Notes: generated by a model from the sequence alone, not told the origin. A stretch of 39,386 nucleotides of DNA from Candidatus Zhuqueibacterota bacterium (GCA_029262005.1 JAJDAG010000144.1:1-39386), one strand, 5' to 3'. Positions 7,122-16,629 are shown, counted from the first letter of the stretch. A program made the numbers and translations.

Positions 7122-9478
7122 TTGGTAAAACAATCCTTCATTACAGAATCTTGGAAGAACTAGGCCGTGGCGGCATGGGCGTCGTCTATAAAGCCGAGGA
7201 TACCAAACTTGACCGAATCGTCGCAATCAAATTCTTGCCAGGGCACATCGCAGCGAATGAGGAGGACCGAAAACGATTTGCAATAGAGGCGAAAGCGGCA
7301 GCAGCCCTTAACCATCCCAACATCACCACGATTCATACGGTTGAGGAAGTAGATGGCGAATCGTTCATAGTGATGGAGTACATTGCAGGGCGGGAATTAA
7401 AAGAAACCGTAGGGGCGAGTGGCCGGTCGCCGCTGGCGCTCGAGACAATGTTAGATTACGCCGCCCAAATCGCTGCGGGTTTGCAAGCTGCGCATGAAAA
7501 GGGCGTTATTCACCGAGACATCAAATCTGCAAACATCATGATCACGGAAAAAGGTCAAATTAAGATCATGGATTTTGGTCTGGCGAAAGTACGGGGTGGT
7601 ACGCAGCTTACGAAGGAGCATTCGACTCTGGGCACGGTCTCTTATATGTCCCCTGAACAAGCGCTTGGAGAAGACACTGATCACCGCTCTGACATCTGGT
7701 CGTTCGGTGTTGTTCTTTTTGAAATGCTCACAGGCCAGATGCCATTCCCGGGAGAGCATGATTCGGTAATACTACACGCCATTATTCATAATGAACCTGT
7801 ATCAATTGCGGATAAACGTGAAGATGTTCCTTTTGAAATCGAACAGATCACTAATAAATGTTTGCAGAAGAATAAGGAACATCGATACGTGACTTGTGCG
7901 GACATTTTGATTGATCTCAAAAAAGAAATGCACGGAGAGTTACAAAGCCTTGGCAAAGGAGCAAAGGAAGATCATCTGAAAAGACGAACCGGCTTTAGGT
8001 TGAGCCGAAAGCAACGCAGGCATTCATATCAGACATTAGTTGTTATTATGGTGCTGATTATTGCTTTTGGAATTTACTTGTGGCAGGGGGGTGAAGTGGA
8101 GGCGACACAGCTTTCCATTGCGGTTTTACCGCTTAAGAGCATTACAAATGCTCCCGACCAGGAATGGTTTACTCTGGGCATGACCGATGCCTTAACGACT
8201 GAATTGGCTAAAATTGGTGGTTTGCGGGTTATATCACAATCCTCTGTAATGCAATATAAAGACAATCCCAAACCTATCCCTCAAATTGCTCTGGAACTGA
8301 ATGTTGATTACGTTTTGGACGCTTCAATCTTCAAAGTTGGAGAAGAGGTGAGAATATCTGCAAAGTTGATTAATGCCTCAGAAAATGAGCATCTCTGGGC
8401 AGAAAATTTCCAGCGAGAGTTTAAGAATCTTTTGAAGCTACAAGGTGAGATAGCATATGAAGTAGCTAATCAGGTTAAGATCAAACTGACACCGCAAGAA
8501 AAACAACGTCTAGAACAGTTTGAACAGGAACGGGAGATAGACCCCGAAGCATATGCCGCCTATTTGAAGGGCAGATATCTGTCTCGTTGGACTGGTTCTC
8601 AAACCATATTGAAAAGTTTCGATGAGTTTCGGACCGCAATCAAGTTAGCCCCTGAGTTTGCGGCAGCATATGCTGGTCTTGCCGATGCCTATGTTACCAG
8701 CGCCGCCCAAGGCTTTCTTTCTCCAAATGAGGGTTTTGCACAAGCGAAAGAAACTGCCCTGCAAGCTCTGGATATTGATCCGGAATCCTCTGAGGCCTAC
8801 GAAGCATTAGGATATGCAGGGTTACTTCTCGATCATGATTGGGATGCTACAGAAAAACATCTGTTAAAAGCGATTCAGTTAAATCCTTCTAACACATTGG
8901 CAATACAGCGGTATGCAATCTACCTAACGGCGGTAGCCAGACATGACGAGGCCATCGCGACCATCAAAAAGGCAGTGCGTCTTGATCCGGTCTCACCAAT
9001 GATTAGCTCGCTTGAAGGCTTATTGTACTATTTTTCCCGTGACAATGAACAAGCAATAAAAGTCTTAAATAGAGCTTTGGTAACACACCCTAAATTTTCT
9101 TTTGCTTATTATTGGCTGGCCGCAGCCCAGACTGAGCTTCAGCAATATGATAAAGCTTTGGAAAATATAAAAAAAGCGTTGGAGCTTGATCCAAAGGATG
9201 CTGGTTTCTTCCTGAGAAACTGGCTTGGCAAACTTTATGCGCGTTTAGGTCAACGGCAAGACGCGCTTGCAGTCGCGAAGGAAATTGAAGAACAAGGTGG
9301 CGAGGCGAGTTACATTTACATTGATCTGGGTGAGAACGATAAAGCTTTCGCAGCCATTGAGCACTATTTTGAGAATCAATATGCAGTAGCCCTTTTCAAA
9401 GTTGCGCCCTGGTACGATCCGATTCGGTCTGACCCAAGATTCAAGGATGTACTGGAAAGGGCAGGGCTGGATGACTGA
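7118..9478 (+). CDS. membrane Ser/Thr protein kinase with TolB-like domain and TPR repeats, 786 aa
   Basis: Residues 1-265 are a PknB-type kinase domain. The glycine loop is GRGGMGVVYKA, the ATP lysine is K38 in VAIKFLP, the catalytic loop is HRDIKSANIM (H132, D134), DFG begins at D152, and SPEQ stands in for APE. One membrane helix at about 305-323 separates the cytoplasmic kinase from an extracytoplasmic part. That part has a TolB N-terminal-like domain (about 332-460, from SIAVLPLKS to HLWAENFQRE) and then TPR repeats (about 475-780). It probably senses an envelope state and phosphorylates cytoplasmic targets. The start is GTG with no strong ribosome site of its own, and it overlaps the stop of the preceding mini-ORF. 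The TolB-TPR half is clearly related to the protein encoded at 30387-32336. Confidence 0.93.
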   Translation: MIGKTILHYRILEELGRGGMGVVYKAEDTKLDRIVAIKFLPGHIAANEEDRKRFAIEAKAAAALNHPNITTIHTVEEVDGESFIVMEYIAGRELKETVGASGRSPLALETMLDYAAQIAAGLQAAHEKGVIHRDIKSANIMITEKGQIKIMDFGLAKVRGGTQLTKEHSTLGTVSYMSPEQALGEDTDHRSDIWSFGVVLFEMLTGQMPFPGEHDSVILHAIIHNEPVSIADKREDVPFEIEQITNKCLQKNKEHRYVTCADILIDLKKEMHGELQSLGKGAKEDHLKRRTGFRLSRKQRRHSYQTLVVIMVLIIAFGIYLWQGGEVEATQLSIAVLPLKSITNAPDQEWFTLGMTDALTTELAKIGGLRVISQSSVMQYKDNPKPIPQIALELNVDYVLDASIFKVGEEVRISAKLINASENEHLWAENFQREFKNLLKLQGEIAYEVANQVKIKLTPQEKQRLEQFEQEREIDPEAYAAYLKGRYLSRWTGSQTILKSFDEFRTAIKLAPEFAAAYAGLADAYVTSAAQGFLSPNEGFAQAKETALQALDIDPESSEAYEALGYAGLLLDHDWDATEKHLLKAIQLNPSNTLAIQRYAIYLTAVARHDEAIATIKKAVRLDPVSPMISSLEGLLYYFSRDNEQAIKVLNRALVTHPKFSFAYYWLAAAQTELQQYDKALENIKKALELDPKDAGFFLRNWLGKLYARLGQRQDALAVAKEIEEQGGEASYIYIDLGENDKAFAAIEHYFENQYAVALFKVAPWYDPIRSDPRFKDVLERAGLDD

Positions 9479-9497
9479 AACTCATGATATTCGGTTT

Positions 9498-9557
9498 GTA
9501 GTACAAGCTTTAGCTTGTTTTTTGTACGCACATAAATCAGCCTGAAAGCTGAACTAC
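9498..9557. repeat. REPIN, family D (60 bases)
   Basis: GTAG (9498-9501) precedes ACAAGC-TTTA-GCTTGT (9503-9518). Facing it is TCAGC-CTGAAA-GCTGA (9537-9552), ended by CTAC (9554-9557). It lies just after the kinase gene and may also act as its transcript end. The sequence is unrelated to families A-C, so a different RAYT is implied. Confidence 0.8.
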
Positions 9558-9757
9558 GAACCATGAAATTCAGAATTGCTCGCAAAAAAATTGCGCGTAT
9601 TCTGCAGCCAGGCCATTCATTATCTTTCACTCCTTCTGTGCAAGTTTCTGTTATACCCAAATTGAAGCGGTGTGATTATTTAACACATTATTTGAAAAGG
9701 CTTATTCAAATTTCTAAATAAGATAAAGTCTAATTATAGATTATAAGGAGGATTTGT

Positions 9758-12466
9758 ATGTTTAGGCCTTCGATATACCTTGGCATTATTACATTGTGTT
9801 CTGTGTTTACAACGGCACACGCTCAGAATATCAGGGGAAACCTTGAGGGGCAGGTTGTGGATGCCAACGCAAAGCCATTACCTGCTGTAAATATTACTGT
9901 GAGTGGCGATGATGTTCAGGGTAGGCGGGGTGCAACCACAAACGAACATGGTTTTTTTCGTATCCTGGCATTGCCCGTCGGGCACGTAACCATAGATATT
10001 AGCCATATCGGCCATCAAACAGTCAAATACGAAAACGTGGCTATCAGTTTAGGTAAAATGACAACCTTAGGAAAGGTCCGATTGACTCCCAAGACAATCG
10101 AGCTTTCTGCCGTAGTTGTGACAAGGAGCAAGCCAGTCATCGATCCGAATTCGACGACTGTCAGCGCTAATATCAGCGCCGCACAGTTTGAAGCATTACC
10201 GACCGGTCGCGATTATCTTTCCATTACTACTCTGCTGCCACAAGCCAATGTCAGTTTCCTTGGCGACGACGTCAATATCGCAGGCGCTACGGGGCAAGAG
10301 AATGCTTATTTCATTGATGGCATGAATACCACTGATCCGCTGAGAGCTATCGGTGGCACGCAACTGCCCTACAATTTCGTCAAGGAAGTCGAAGTCAAAT
10401 CCGGCGGGTATGAAGCGGAATTCGGTCGCGCCACGGGTGGTATCGTCAATGTGATCACCTATTCAGGCGGCAATGAATTTGAAGCAAAAGCTTTTGGTTT
10501 TTTCACGAACAACAACCTTGCAGACGACGGTAGACGCGGGTTTGTCGACCTGGGTACAGGGGACTTTCAACGCTACGATGTCGGGTTAAGCCTCGGGGGA
10601 CCGATTGTCCGGGATAAACTGTGGTATTTTTTGGCCTACAACAACAAGATTGAGAAAGAAGACCTGGATTTGGAGGGCCTTGGAACGCGCATTGACAAAA
10701 ATGTGGTCAACATCTTTGCAGGCAAGCTGACATGGCAAGCAACAGCAAGGACTAATCTAACCCTGTCCATGTTCGGCGACCCGAGTAAATGGGAACGGGT
10801 CGGGCACAACTGGGTTGGTGGGGTTAATCCCTCGGCACTCGCCAATCCGGATCCGTTTCTGGGCGACTGGCGGCGAGGTGGTGTAAATCTTTCACTTAAA
10901 GGCAGCCATATTGTCAAAGACAATTTGCAGCTTGAAATTGCTGCTTCACGCTACTCGGCCGATTGGGTCGCGGAAGCGAGCACTGACCGTGGCCGACTAG
11001 AACCGCTTCTCATCGACAACACCACCGGAATTTGGTCCGGTGGGTATGGAGCAGAATTTGACCGCCAGAACACCCGAAACGCGGCTTCTCTGGCAGCGAC
11101 ATATTTCTTCCGGGAACATACCGTTAAAGCGGGTGTACAGTTCGAAGACAACATATTCGATGAAGACTGGCGCTGGCTGAGTCAGGGACCTGATAGTGCA
11201 GGTATTATACTTAAGCTCGCAGAGGATTATTTTCGAGTGTTGCCGCTTGATTTTCAGTCAAGAGATAGAAATCGGGTTGTGTCGTTTTTTGCCCAGGGCT
11301 CATTAGCGCTTCACCCCAGACTGCGCCTGAATGCCGGACTGCGCTGGGATGGCCAATATTTCACGGGTTTGGACACGGGTTTGGGAGGCAGTATCACTGA
11401 TCAATTCCACCCTCGCGTCGGCTTTGTTTTTCAGCCTGGCGAAATAGGCAAACAAAAAGTAACGGGTTCATTCGGACGGTTCTATGAACAAATCCCAAAC
11501 CAAGTGGTGTCTTTTGCCTTTGGAAATCTAACCCAGGGCGGTGTGGATTATGGCCACAATCCACTTGAAGATCCGAGCGGTGGCGTTGTACTACCTCTTT
11601 TTAGAAAACCGGGGGACAACATATTTGATGAAGGCTTGAAGGGCCAGTATTTTGACGAGTTTACACTTGGCTATGAACGTCAGATTTCTAATGACTTTAA
11701 AGTGGGCGCAAGGGTCGTCCACCGTACCCTAAGGGAAATCGTCGAGAATGGCGATGATCCGAATACACCCTTTCACGACCAGACAATTCTTGGAAATCCG
11801 GGTCGCGGTCTCCTGAGCCACATTGCCCCCAGGCCACAACGCGATTACACTGCTCTGGAAATAACCCTGGAAAAGTCTGCCGGCGATAAAGTGCACTTCC
11901 TCACCTCCTACGTTTTGTCTCGCAGTTATGGCAATGCTACGGGTGTTTTCAATTCGGACACCGGGATAGACCTGCCGAATTCGACGGTACAGTTTGACAA
12001 TGCCCTGCAACTTGTAAACGGTACCGGCCTGCTTCCTAATGATCGCACGCACGTGTTTAAGTTCAATGGGGCCTACAGGTTTGATTTTGGTTTGTTGGCG
12101 GGCACCTCTTTTCTATGGCAGCGCGGGACCCCTTTGAGTGAAATAGGCGCGCATCCGGCCACCAATTTCTCTTACACATTTGTTAGCAAAAGAGGCACAG
12201 TTGGGCGCACGCCCTCTATCTGGGACTTGAACCTACGTTTTAGCCATCATCTAAATCGTTTATTCAGAACCTCTTTTAAGCAAAAATTGATTTTGGACAT
12301 CTTTCATCTTTTCAGTCAGGGTAAGGCGGCTCACTTTGAACAGCGGCGTTTTTTTGCAGTGGATCAGAATACGGGCGAGCAAATCAACGAGAACCCGAAT
12401 TACCTGAAACCAATCACGTTTCAACCACCGATGACCGTACGGCTGGGGCTTGAGTTTGGATTTTAG
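9758..12466 (+). CDS. TonB-dependent outer-membrane receptor with carboxypeptidase-regulatory-like N-terminal domain, 902 aa
   Basis: A signal peptide ends at AHA (residue 22). Residues about 25-110 are a CarboxypepD_reg-like beta sandwich (GNLEGQVVDANAKPLPAVNI, then GFFRILALPVGHVTI). A plug domain follows (about 115-235) with YFIDGMNTTDP, VKEVEVKSGGYEAEFGRATG and GIVNVITYSGG. The remaining 650 residues are alternating beta strands of the 22-strand barrel, closing with MTVRLGLEFGF and a terminal aromatic. It should import a bulky substrate using TonB energy, but the ligand is not evident. There is no SusD-like partner, so it is not a typical SusCD glycan importer. A strong AAGGAGG precedes the ATG. 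The sigma54 activator gene follows after 65 bases, suggesting co-transcription. Confidence 0.9.
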   Translation: MFRPSIYLGIITLCSVFTTAHAQNIRGNLEGQVVDANAKPLPAVNITVSGDDVQGRRGATTNEHGFFRILALPVGHVTIDISHIGHQTVKYENVAISLGKMTTLGKVRLTPKTIELSAVVVTRSKPVIDPNSTTVSANISAAQFEALPTGRDYLSITTLLPQANVSFLGDDVNIAGATGQENAYFIDGMNTTDPLRAIGGTQLPYNFVKEVEVKSGGYEAEFGRATGGIVNVITYSGGNEFEAKAFGFFTNNNLADDGRRGFVDLGTGDFQRYDVGLSLGGPIVRDKLWYFLAYNNKIEKEDLDLEGLGTRIDKNVVNIFAGKLTWQATARTNLTLSMFGDPSKWERVGHNWVGGVNPSALANPDPFLGDWRRGGVNLSLKGSHIVKDNLQLEIAASRYSADWVAEASTDRGRLEPLLIDNTTGIWSGGYGAEFDRQNTRNAASLAATYFFREHTVKAGVQFEDNIFDEDWRWLSQGPDSAGIILKLAEDYFRVLPLDFQSRDRNRVVSFFAQGSLALHPRLRLNAGLRWDGQYFTGLDTGLGGSITDQFHPRVGFVFQPGEIGKQKVTGSFGRFYEQIPNQVVSFAFGNLTQGGVDYGHNPLEDPSGGVVLPLFRKPGDNIFDEGLKGQYFDEFTLGYERQISNDFKVGARVVHRTLREIVENGDDPNTPFHDQTILGNPGRGLLSHIAPRPQRDYTALEITLEKSAGDKVHFLTSYVLSRSYGNATGVFNSDTGIDLPNSTVQFDNALQLVNGTGLLPNDRTHVFKFNGAYRFDFGLLAGTSFLWQRGTPLSEIGAHPATNFSYTFVSKRGTVGRTPSIWDLNLRFSHHLNRLFRTSFKQKLILDIFHLFSQGKAAHFEQRRFFAVDQNTGEQINENPNYLKPITFQPPMTVRLGLEFGF

Positions 12467-12531
12467 GTAAAAAAAGTTTAATTGAATTTTCATAACATTT
12501 CTCGGGTTATAAACAAAAAGTCTATACATCT

Positions 12532-14037
12532 ATGAAAAAACAAATACTCGAACTTGCCAAAAAGATTCTGGCCGAAACGGAGGTGCATGGCGTTCTCGAT
12601 AATGCAATGGATCAACTCATCCAGCTTTCAGGTGCAGAGAAAGGGATGGTTGTTTTATTTGACCAGACAGGTCGGGTATTGTTCGAGACAGCACGGAATT
12701 TGAGAAAAGAAGATATTGATAATCCCGAGTTCGAAGTAAGTCGCACGATCATCGATAAAGTTAAAACCGGCAGGGAAGCAATATGCCTGGCCAACGCATT
12801 TGATGATCCGTCATTGCAAACGAGCATTAGCACCAAGCGCCTAAAAATCCTTTCAGTTGTCTGTCTGCCGTTGTTGCATGACAGCGAGACTTTTGGCGTG
12901 ATTTATTTAGAGAATCGTCTGGTGCGTGGTATATTTACACCACAAATATTTGAATTGGTCGGCTCGTTCGCAGATTTCATTTCATTATCTGCATATCATG
13001 CTTTGGAGAAGACGCAGCGGGAGCAACACATTGCTTCATTGCAAGCAGATCTTCGCAGTAGATATCAATTCGATGCAATTATTAGCCACTCCCCCCAAAT
13101 GATGGAAATTTTAAAAATCGTTTCTCAGGTTGCAAACACTGAGGCAACAGTTTTAATAAAAGGGGAGAGTGGCACTGGTAAGGAGCTTGTCGCGCGCGCG
13201 ATTCATTATAATAGTAGCCGAAGGAACAATTCTTTAATACCAATAAATTGTGGGGCACTGCCCGAGAATTTGTTGGAATCGGAGCTCTTTGGGCATGTCA
13301 AAGGTGCTTTTACCGGTGCAAACACCGATAAAGCCGGATGGTTTGAAGCAGCCAATGGTGGCACGATTTTTCTCGACGAAGTGAGCGAAATGACGCCGGC
13401 ACTTCAGGTTAAGTTCCTTCGGGTTTTACAGACTGGAGAATACTCCCGTGTCGGTAGCAGAGAAATTCGACAGGTTGATGTACGAGTGGTCAGCGCAACA
13501 AATCAAAATTTACAAGAACTAATTGATGATGGCAAATTTCGCAAGGATTTGTATTACAGACTTAATGTCATCGAAATCGAACTACCTCCTTTACGAAATC
13601 GGAAATGCGACATTCCGATCTTAGCAAAACATTTTATCAACATATTTTGTGAAAAGTACAAAAAAGATGAATTGCATCTTTCGCGTGATGCTGAAGCATG
13701 TTTGTTGATATATGACTTTCCCGGCAATATTCGTGAGCTGGAAAATGCCATGCAGCGGGCTGTAACCCTGGCTGCTGATAATATTATCAAACCTGAGTTT
13801 TTGCCTGCAACTATTTGCCAAAGTCGTCCAATCACTGATAAGATTACTATGCTTTCTACCTTAACCGAGGCCAAGCGCAGGGCGGCTGAACAGGCTGAGC
13901 GCTTGTTCGTCACCGACTGTTTAAGGGCTACCAATGGCCGTATCCGCAAAGCAGCAAAAATGGCTGGTATTGACGCGAGTAATTTTCACAAGATTATGAA
14001 AAAGCATGAGATCAATTCAGCCGCCTTTAAGATCTAA
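12532..14037 (+). CDS. GAF-domain sigma54-dependent transcriptional activator (bacterial enhancer-binding protein), 501 aa
   Basis: Residues about 15-165 form a GAF sensory domain. A sigma54-interaction AAA+ domain follows (about 180-405) with Walker A GESGTGKE (211-218), the sigma54-contacting GAFTGA loop (258-263), Walker B FLDEVSEM near 280, and [15 protein letters not shown]. The C-terminus carries a Fis-type helix-turn-helix (about 465-493: [20 protein letters not shown]). All motifs needed to remodel sigma54 RNA polymerase are intact. No receiver domain is present, so activity is presumably set by a ligand or redox signal at the GAF domain. A candidate -24/-12 promoter lies at 14444-14458 before the next gene. 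The upstream TonB receptor gene shows no such promoter. Confidence 0.93.
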   Translation: MKKQILELAKKILAETEVHGVLDNAMDQLIQLSGAEKGMVVLFDQTGRVLFETARNLRKEDIDNPEFEVSRTIIDKVKTGREAICLANAFDDPSLQTSISTKRLKILSVVCLPLLHDSETFGVIYLENRLVRGIFTPQIFELVGSFADFISLSAYHALEKTQREQHIASLQADLRSRYQFDAIISHSPQMMEILKIVSQVANTEATVLIKGESGTGKELVARAIHYNSSRRNNSLIPINCGALPENLLESELFGHVKGAFTGANTDKAGWFEAANGGTIFLDEVSEMTPALQVKFLRVLQTGEYSRVGSREIRQVDVRVVSATNQNLQELIDDGKFRKDLYYRLNVIEIELPPLRNRKCDIPILAKHFINIFCEKYKKDELHLSRDAEACLLIYDFPGNIRELENAMQRAVTLAADNIIKPEFLPATICQSRPITDKITMLSTLTEAKRRAAEQAERLFVTDCLRATNGRIRKAAKMAGIDASNFHKIMKKHEINSAAFKI

Positions 14038-14400
14038 GTTTCCTCTCAGAATTAGCTGCAATAATTTACTGACATCTAACCGCCGAATAGTACTGAAAAC
14101 ACCATGGATAGCCAGGATTCTAGGTGAAAATAGAGAACTGTTTGTATTGCAAATTGCGAGATACTTGCTACGCTCCGTGACAATCTTCGATGCCTTCAGT
14201 GGTGAACCTGAATAATCCATAAACCGCGTAATCCAAGTTATATTTTTATTCAGTATAAAATTTTGGCAACTCCTTTTTGGAGGAGCCAGACTTAAGAACC
14301 AAATTGTGGTATGTTTTGCCAACAAGTTGGTGGAGGACACCACGAATTTGTCCGCACATCTTTTCTAATTCTCATTAATCAATATTTCGTTAATTGTAGA
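14038..14400. other. intergenic stretch after the activator gene
   Basis: No gene is supported. A hairpin near 14265-14288 (ACTCC-TTTTT-GGAGG, flanked by GGC and GCC) could end the activator transcript but lacks a U-tract. This space would be the natural site for enhancer sequences of the downstream sigma54 candidate promoter, though no repeated operator was recognised. Confidence 0.4.
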
Positions 14401-14438
14401 AAAACAGCTCTTTAGGTGAAAACAAAAGGAGCTGTTTT
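14401..14438 (+). terminator. hairpin AAAACAGCTC / GAGCTGTTTT, possible terminator
   Basis: A perfect 10-bp stem (14401-14410 with 14429-14438) has an 18-base loop and is followed by a short AT stretch. The long loop and weak U-tract make it a moderate terminator. It lies directly before the candidate sigma54 promoter and could insulate it from read-through. Confidence 0.5.
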
Positions 14439-14443
14439 ATTGT

Positions 14444-14458
14444 TGGCATCCTTCTTGT
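14444..14458 (+). promoter_or_regulatory. candidate sigma54 (-24/-12) promoter
   Basis: TGGCAT, five bases, then TTGT has the spacing of the consensus TGGCAC-N5-TTGC, with GG at 14445-14446 and the -12 G at 14457. The last base of the -12 element is T rather than the usual C. It lies 83 bases upstream of the lipoprotein ATG and 400 bases after a sigma54 activator gene. The match is plausible, not proven. Confidence 0.4.
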
Positions 14459-14540
14459 GTTATAAAAGGATAGATGTCATCGCAACGCCTGCGATTCCAA
14501 GAAAACTCGAAACGATTCATTAATCAGGGAGGTCAGGATC

Positions 14541-15011
14541 ATGAAAACGTTCAGAAACGTAGTGCCTTTTTCAATTTGTGCAATCGCCACAATGATCATT
14601 TTTGCTGCTTGCAGTGAGGGTGATGGGCTTGTTGAGCCACAGGACGAACCACACAGGGTTATTAGTGGACTGGAGTTGCTTCATAATGGCAAAGTAATTG
14701 TACTGGTAGATGTAGATAATGAAAATATATATGGGACTGTTAATGCACAAATGGCTCAAAATTCAGATGTTTTCGAAGTTGAGTTCTATGATGAGAACGG
14801 AGACGTGATCAACAATGATTACCAAGCGTATAAATTGGCTTGGCGGGGCGATGCAGAATACGCAATATTTGAACAGCATGAGGATCTAAGCGAATGGGAA
14901 TTTCATATCCATGGGAAAAAATCAGGCGACACAGCTTTCCAGCTTCTCATTGAAAATGGGAAAAATGAGGTTTATTCCAGTCCGTCAATACCATTGAAAG
15001 TGAAACAATAA
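14541..15011 (+). CDS. small secreted lipoprotein of unknown function, 156 aa
   Basis: A lipobox IFAAC places the lipidated cysteine at residue 24. The mature part is acidic and beta-rich, with a histidine/glutamate-rich middle (YAIFEQHEDLSEWEFHIHGK) and Ig-like ending (TAFQLLIENGKNEVY, SIPLKVKQ). It resembles small lipoproteins found near TonB-dependent receptors in FCB bacteria and Gemmatimonadota, where His/Asp/Glu clusters hint at metal or ligand binding. This is a resemblance from memory, not a family assignment. GGGAGG lies 13 bases upstream. The gene sits between a candidate sigma54 promoter and a strong terminator, so it may be a single-gene unit controlled by the neighbouring activator. 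Confidence 0.75.
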   Translation: MKTFRNVVPFSICAIATMIIFAACSEGDGLVEPQDEPHRVISGLELLHNGKVIVLVDVDNENIYGTVNAQMAQNSDVFEVEFYDENGDVINNDYQAYKLAWRGDAEYAIFEQHEDLSEWEFHIHGKKSGDTAFQLLIENGKNEVYSSPSIPLKVKQ

Positions 15012-15267
15012 AGCGAGAATTCAGTGAACTCGCATTCGCTAACTTGATTAATTCACAAATCGACAATTTACAATCACAAATTATGAATCGGGTTGTTACT
15101 CAGGAGGCGTCTTTGTAATAAAGTAAACTGCTGTGAATCAAAAGGATTCCTCCTGAATGACAAAGATGTTGTGAATTATTCAGGCTAAATCATTCAAAAT
15201 GAAGTTACGCCAGTCTCAATAAGCCAATTTATCCCAGCTTCGAGACTCGCTCATGTTAAGTGTTGAT

Positions 15268-15304
15268 AAAAAAGGGTTTAGATTTAATTTTTAAACCCTT
15301 TTTT
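15268..15304 (+). terminator. rho-independent-type terminator
   Basis: AAAAAAGGGTTTA (15268-15280) pairs perfectly with TAAACCCTTTTTT (15292-15304) around an 11-base loop. Runs of A and T on each side allow action in both directions. It ends transcription about 260 bases after the lipoprotein gene. Confidence 0.85.
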
Positions 15305-15396
15305 ATTTCTGTAAATTCATTCTCCTGCACTATGTCAACCCTGGGATGGCCCATTTATTTGTTTTGCGTTTTGATTGTTTTGACTCAGTTTCGCAC

Positions 15397-15475
15397 GTTG
15401 GTTTCATCTTCTCGAACCCAACTTTTCATGTAAATGAACGAAACAGGTTCCTGTCGAATTGTCTTCGTGCAAAAC
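15397..15475 (+). repeat. family-B repeat, copy 4
   Basis: GTTGGTTTC-ATCTTCTC-GAACCCAAC and the tail TTTTCATGTAAATGAACG, CTGTCGAATTGT and GTGCAAAAC align with the copy at 3199-3283. The 5' tetranucleotide is GCAC rather than GTAG. Confidence 0.7.
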
Positions 15476-15779
15476 ACTTGGGAGGATGTTATTCCAGATG
15501 GAGCAGACTTCCCAATTCTAATGCAATGAACGCCCGGACTAAAAGCACATGGCACATGATGGCTCAGCCGGGCCACCGGTCGTTTTTCAAAATAGATGCA
15601 ACACGATGCGCCACCATTTGAACTTCTGCGTTTTAGGATATAAAAATGCTACAATAAGGAAATTCTGTTGAAAATATACAGTCGAAAAATAAATCTGCTT
15701 GCTCACCTTGGGAAAACTGAGTATTTTGGCTTGTTTGATTTGTCAATTTCATCAATACAGAACAGAGGGAGTAACGAGA

Positions 15780-16583
15780 ATGAATACGAATGTAACTCAG
15801 GATCAAATTGATTCATATCAACGCGATGGTCTCCTTGTTTTCGAGGAGTTTCTTACCGAAGATGAATTAAATGAAATGCGGGCTGCTGTTTCCGATGGCG
15901 TTGCAAAAATAGGCAAGCAGAAAGTCGCGGGTGATGGCAATAAAGCGCTTGTAGAAGAAGGCTCCTACTATGATCGCGTTTTTCTGCAGCGACTTAATCT
16001 TTGGAAAATCAATGACGTGATAAAGAAGTATTTTCTGAAGCCGGAATTGGGAGAGATGCTTTGTAAATTGACCGGCGTAGACGGTATTCGTATATGGCAC
16101 GATCAAACACTGCAGAAACAACCCTGGTCCAATCCGACTGCCTGGCATCTGGATAATCCCTACTGGTCGTTCCACTCACCCAATGCAATTTCTATCTGGA
16201 TCGCGCTTGACGACGCAACGCTTCAGAACGGATGTCTGTATTATTTGCCGGGTTCGCACAAGATATCCAGGTATGACAATGTTGAAATTGGCCAGGATAT
16301 CGGCGATTTATTCAAAGTTTACCCCGAGTTCAGAACCATCGAACCGGTGGTTGCCGATATGAAAGCAGGTATGGCAGGCGTGCATAACGGCCTCACGGCA
16401 CATGGCGCCGGCCCGAATATGACGCCCTACCCAAGACGGGCAATGACCTGTGCTTATATGCCGGATAATGAAAAATTCAATGGGCAACAAAATATATTGT
16501 CAGATGAGTACGTTGGAAAATTAAAGGTTGGCGATGTTCTTAATGACGAGGAGCAGAATCCGTTGGTGTGGTCTAAAAAATAG
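15780..16583 (+). CDS. phytanoyl-CoA dioxygenase (PhyH) family protein
   Basis: An Fe(II)/2-oxoglutarate oxygenase of 267 aa. The metal triad is readable as H123 and D125 in WHLDNPYW and the distal H208 in LTAHGAGPN. R219 or R220 (YPRRAMT) should bind 2-oxoglutarate. The middle has the typical SIWIALDDATLQNGCLYYLP and GSHK segments. PhyH relatives hydroxylate lipids, halogenate, or modify sugars and natural products, and the substrate is unknown. The ATG at 15780 is chosen over an upstream in-frame ATG at 15699 because GAGGGAG lies nine bases before it and the family starts near TQDQIDSYQRDG. The gene converges on the CBM9-like gene with a shared terminator, at the edge of the carbohydrate locus. 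Confidence 0.88.
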   Translation: MNTNVTQDQIDSYQRDGLLVFEEFLTEDELNEMRAAVSDGVAKIGKQKVAGDGNKALVEEGSYYDRVFLQRLNLWKINDVIKKYFLKPELGEMLCKLTGVDGIRIWHDQTLQKQPWSNPTAWHLDNPYWSFHSPNAISIWIALDDATLQNGCLYYLPGSHKISRYDNVEIGQDIGDLFKVYPEFRTIEPVVADMKAGMAGVHNGLTAHGAGPNMTPYPRRAMTCAYMPDNEKFNGQQNILSDEYVGKLKVGDVLNDEEQNPLVWSKK

Positions 16584-16585
16584 AC

Positions 16586-16629
16586 TCTGCGGGGAGGAGT
16601 CGAATAATTCACCGCAGAAGATTTTTTTG
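16586..16629. terminator. terminator between convergent genes
   Basis: TCTGCGG (16586-16592) pairs with CCGCAGA (16612-16618), followed by a run of seven T. It sits three bases after the PhyH stop and would serve the plus strand best. The remaining bases to 16748 hold nothing recognisable. Confidence 0.7.

Larger units (their letters stand above)
15012..15779. other. long intergenic stretch with repeats and a terminator
   Basis: Besides the features listed separately, an inverted pair CAGGAGG (15101-15107) and CCTCCTG (15149-15155) is seen. Its right half lies in a GGATTC-CTCCT-GAAT stem. A 91-codon frame at 15346-15621 overlaps the family-B repeat and is not taken as a gene. Confidence 0.5.

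Noticed and set aside
9758-12466. SusC-type receptor of a polysaccharide utilisation locus
   Set aside because: No SusD-like lipoprotein gene is adjacent, and the neighbours are a kinase and a sigma54 activator rather than glycan enzymes.
15346-15621. 91-codon plus frame
   Set aside because: It overlaps the family-B repeat, has no ribosome site and resembles no family.
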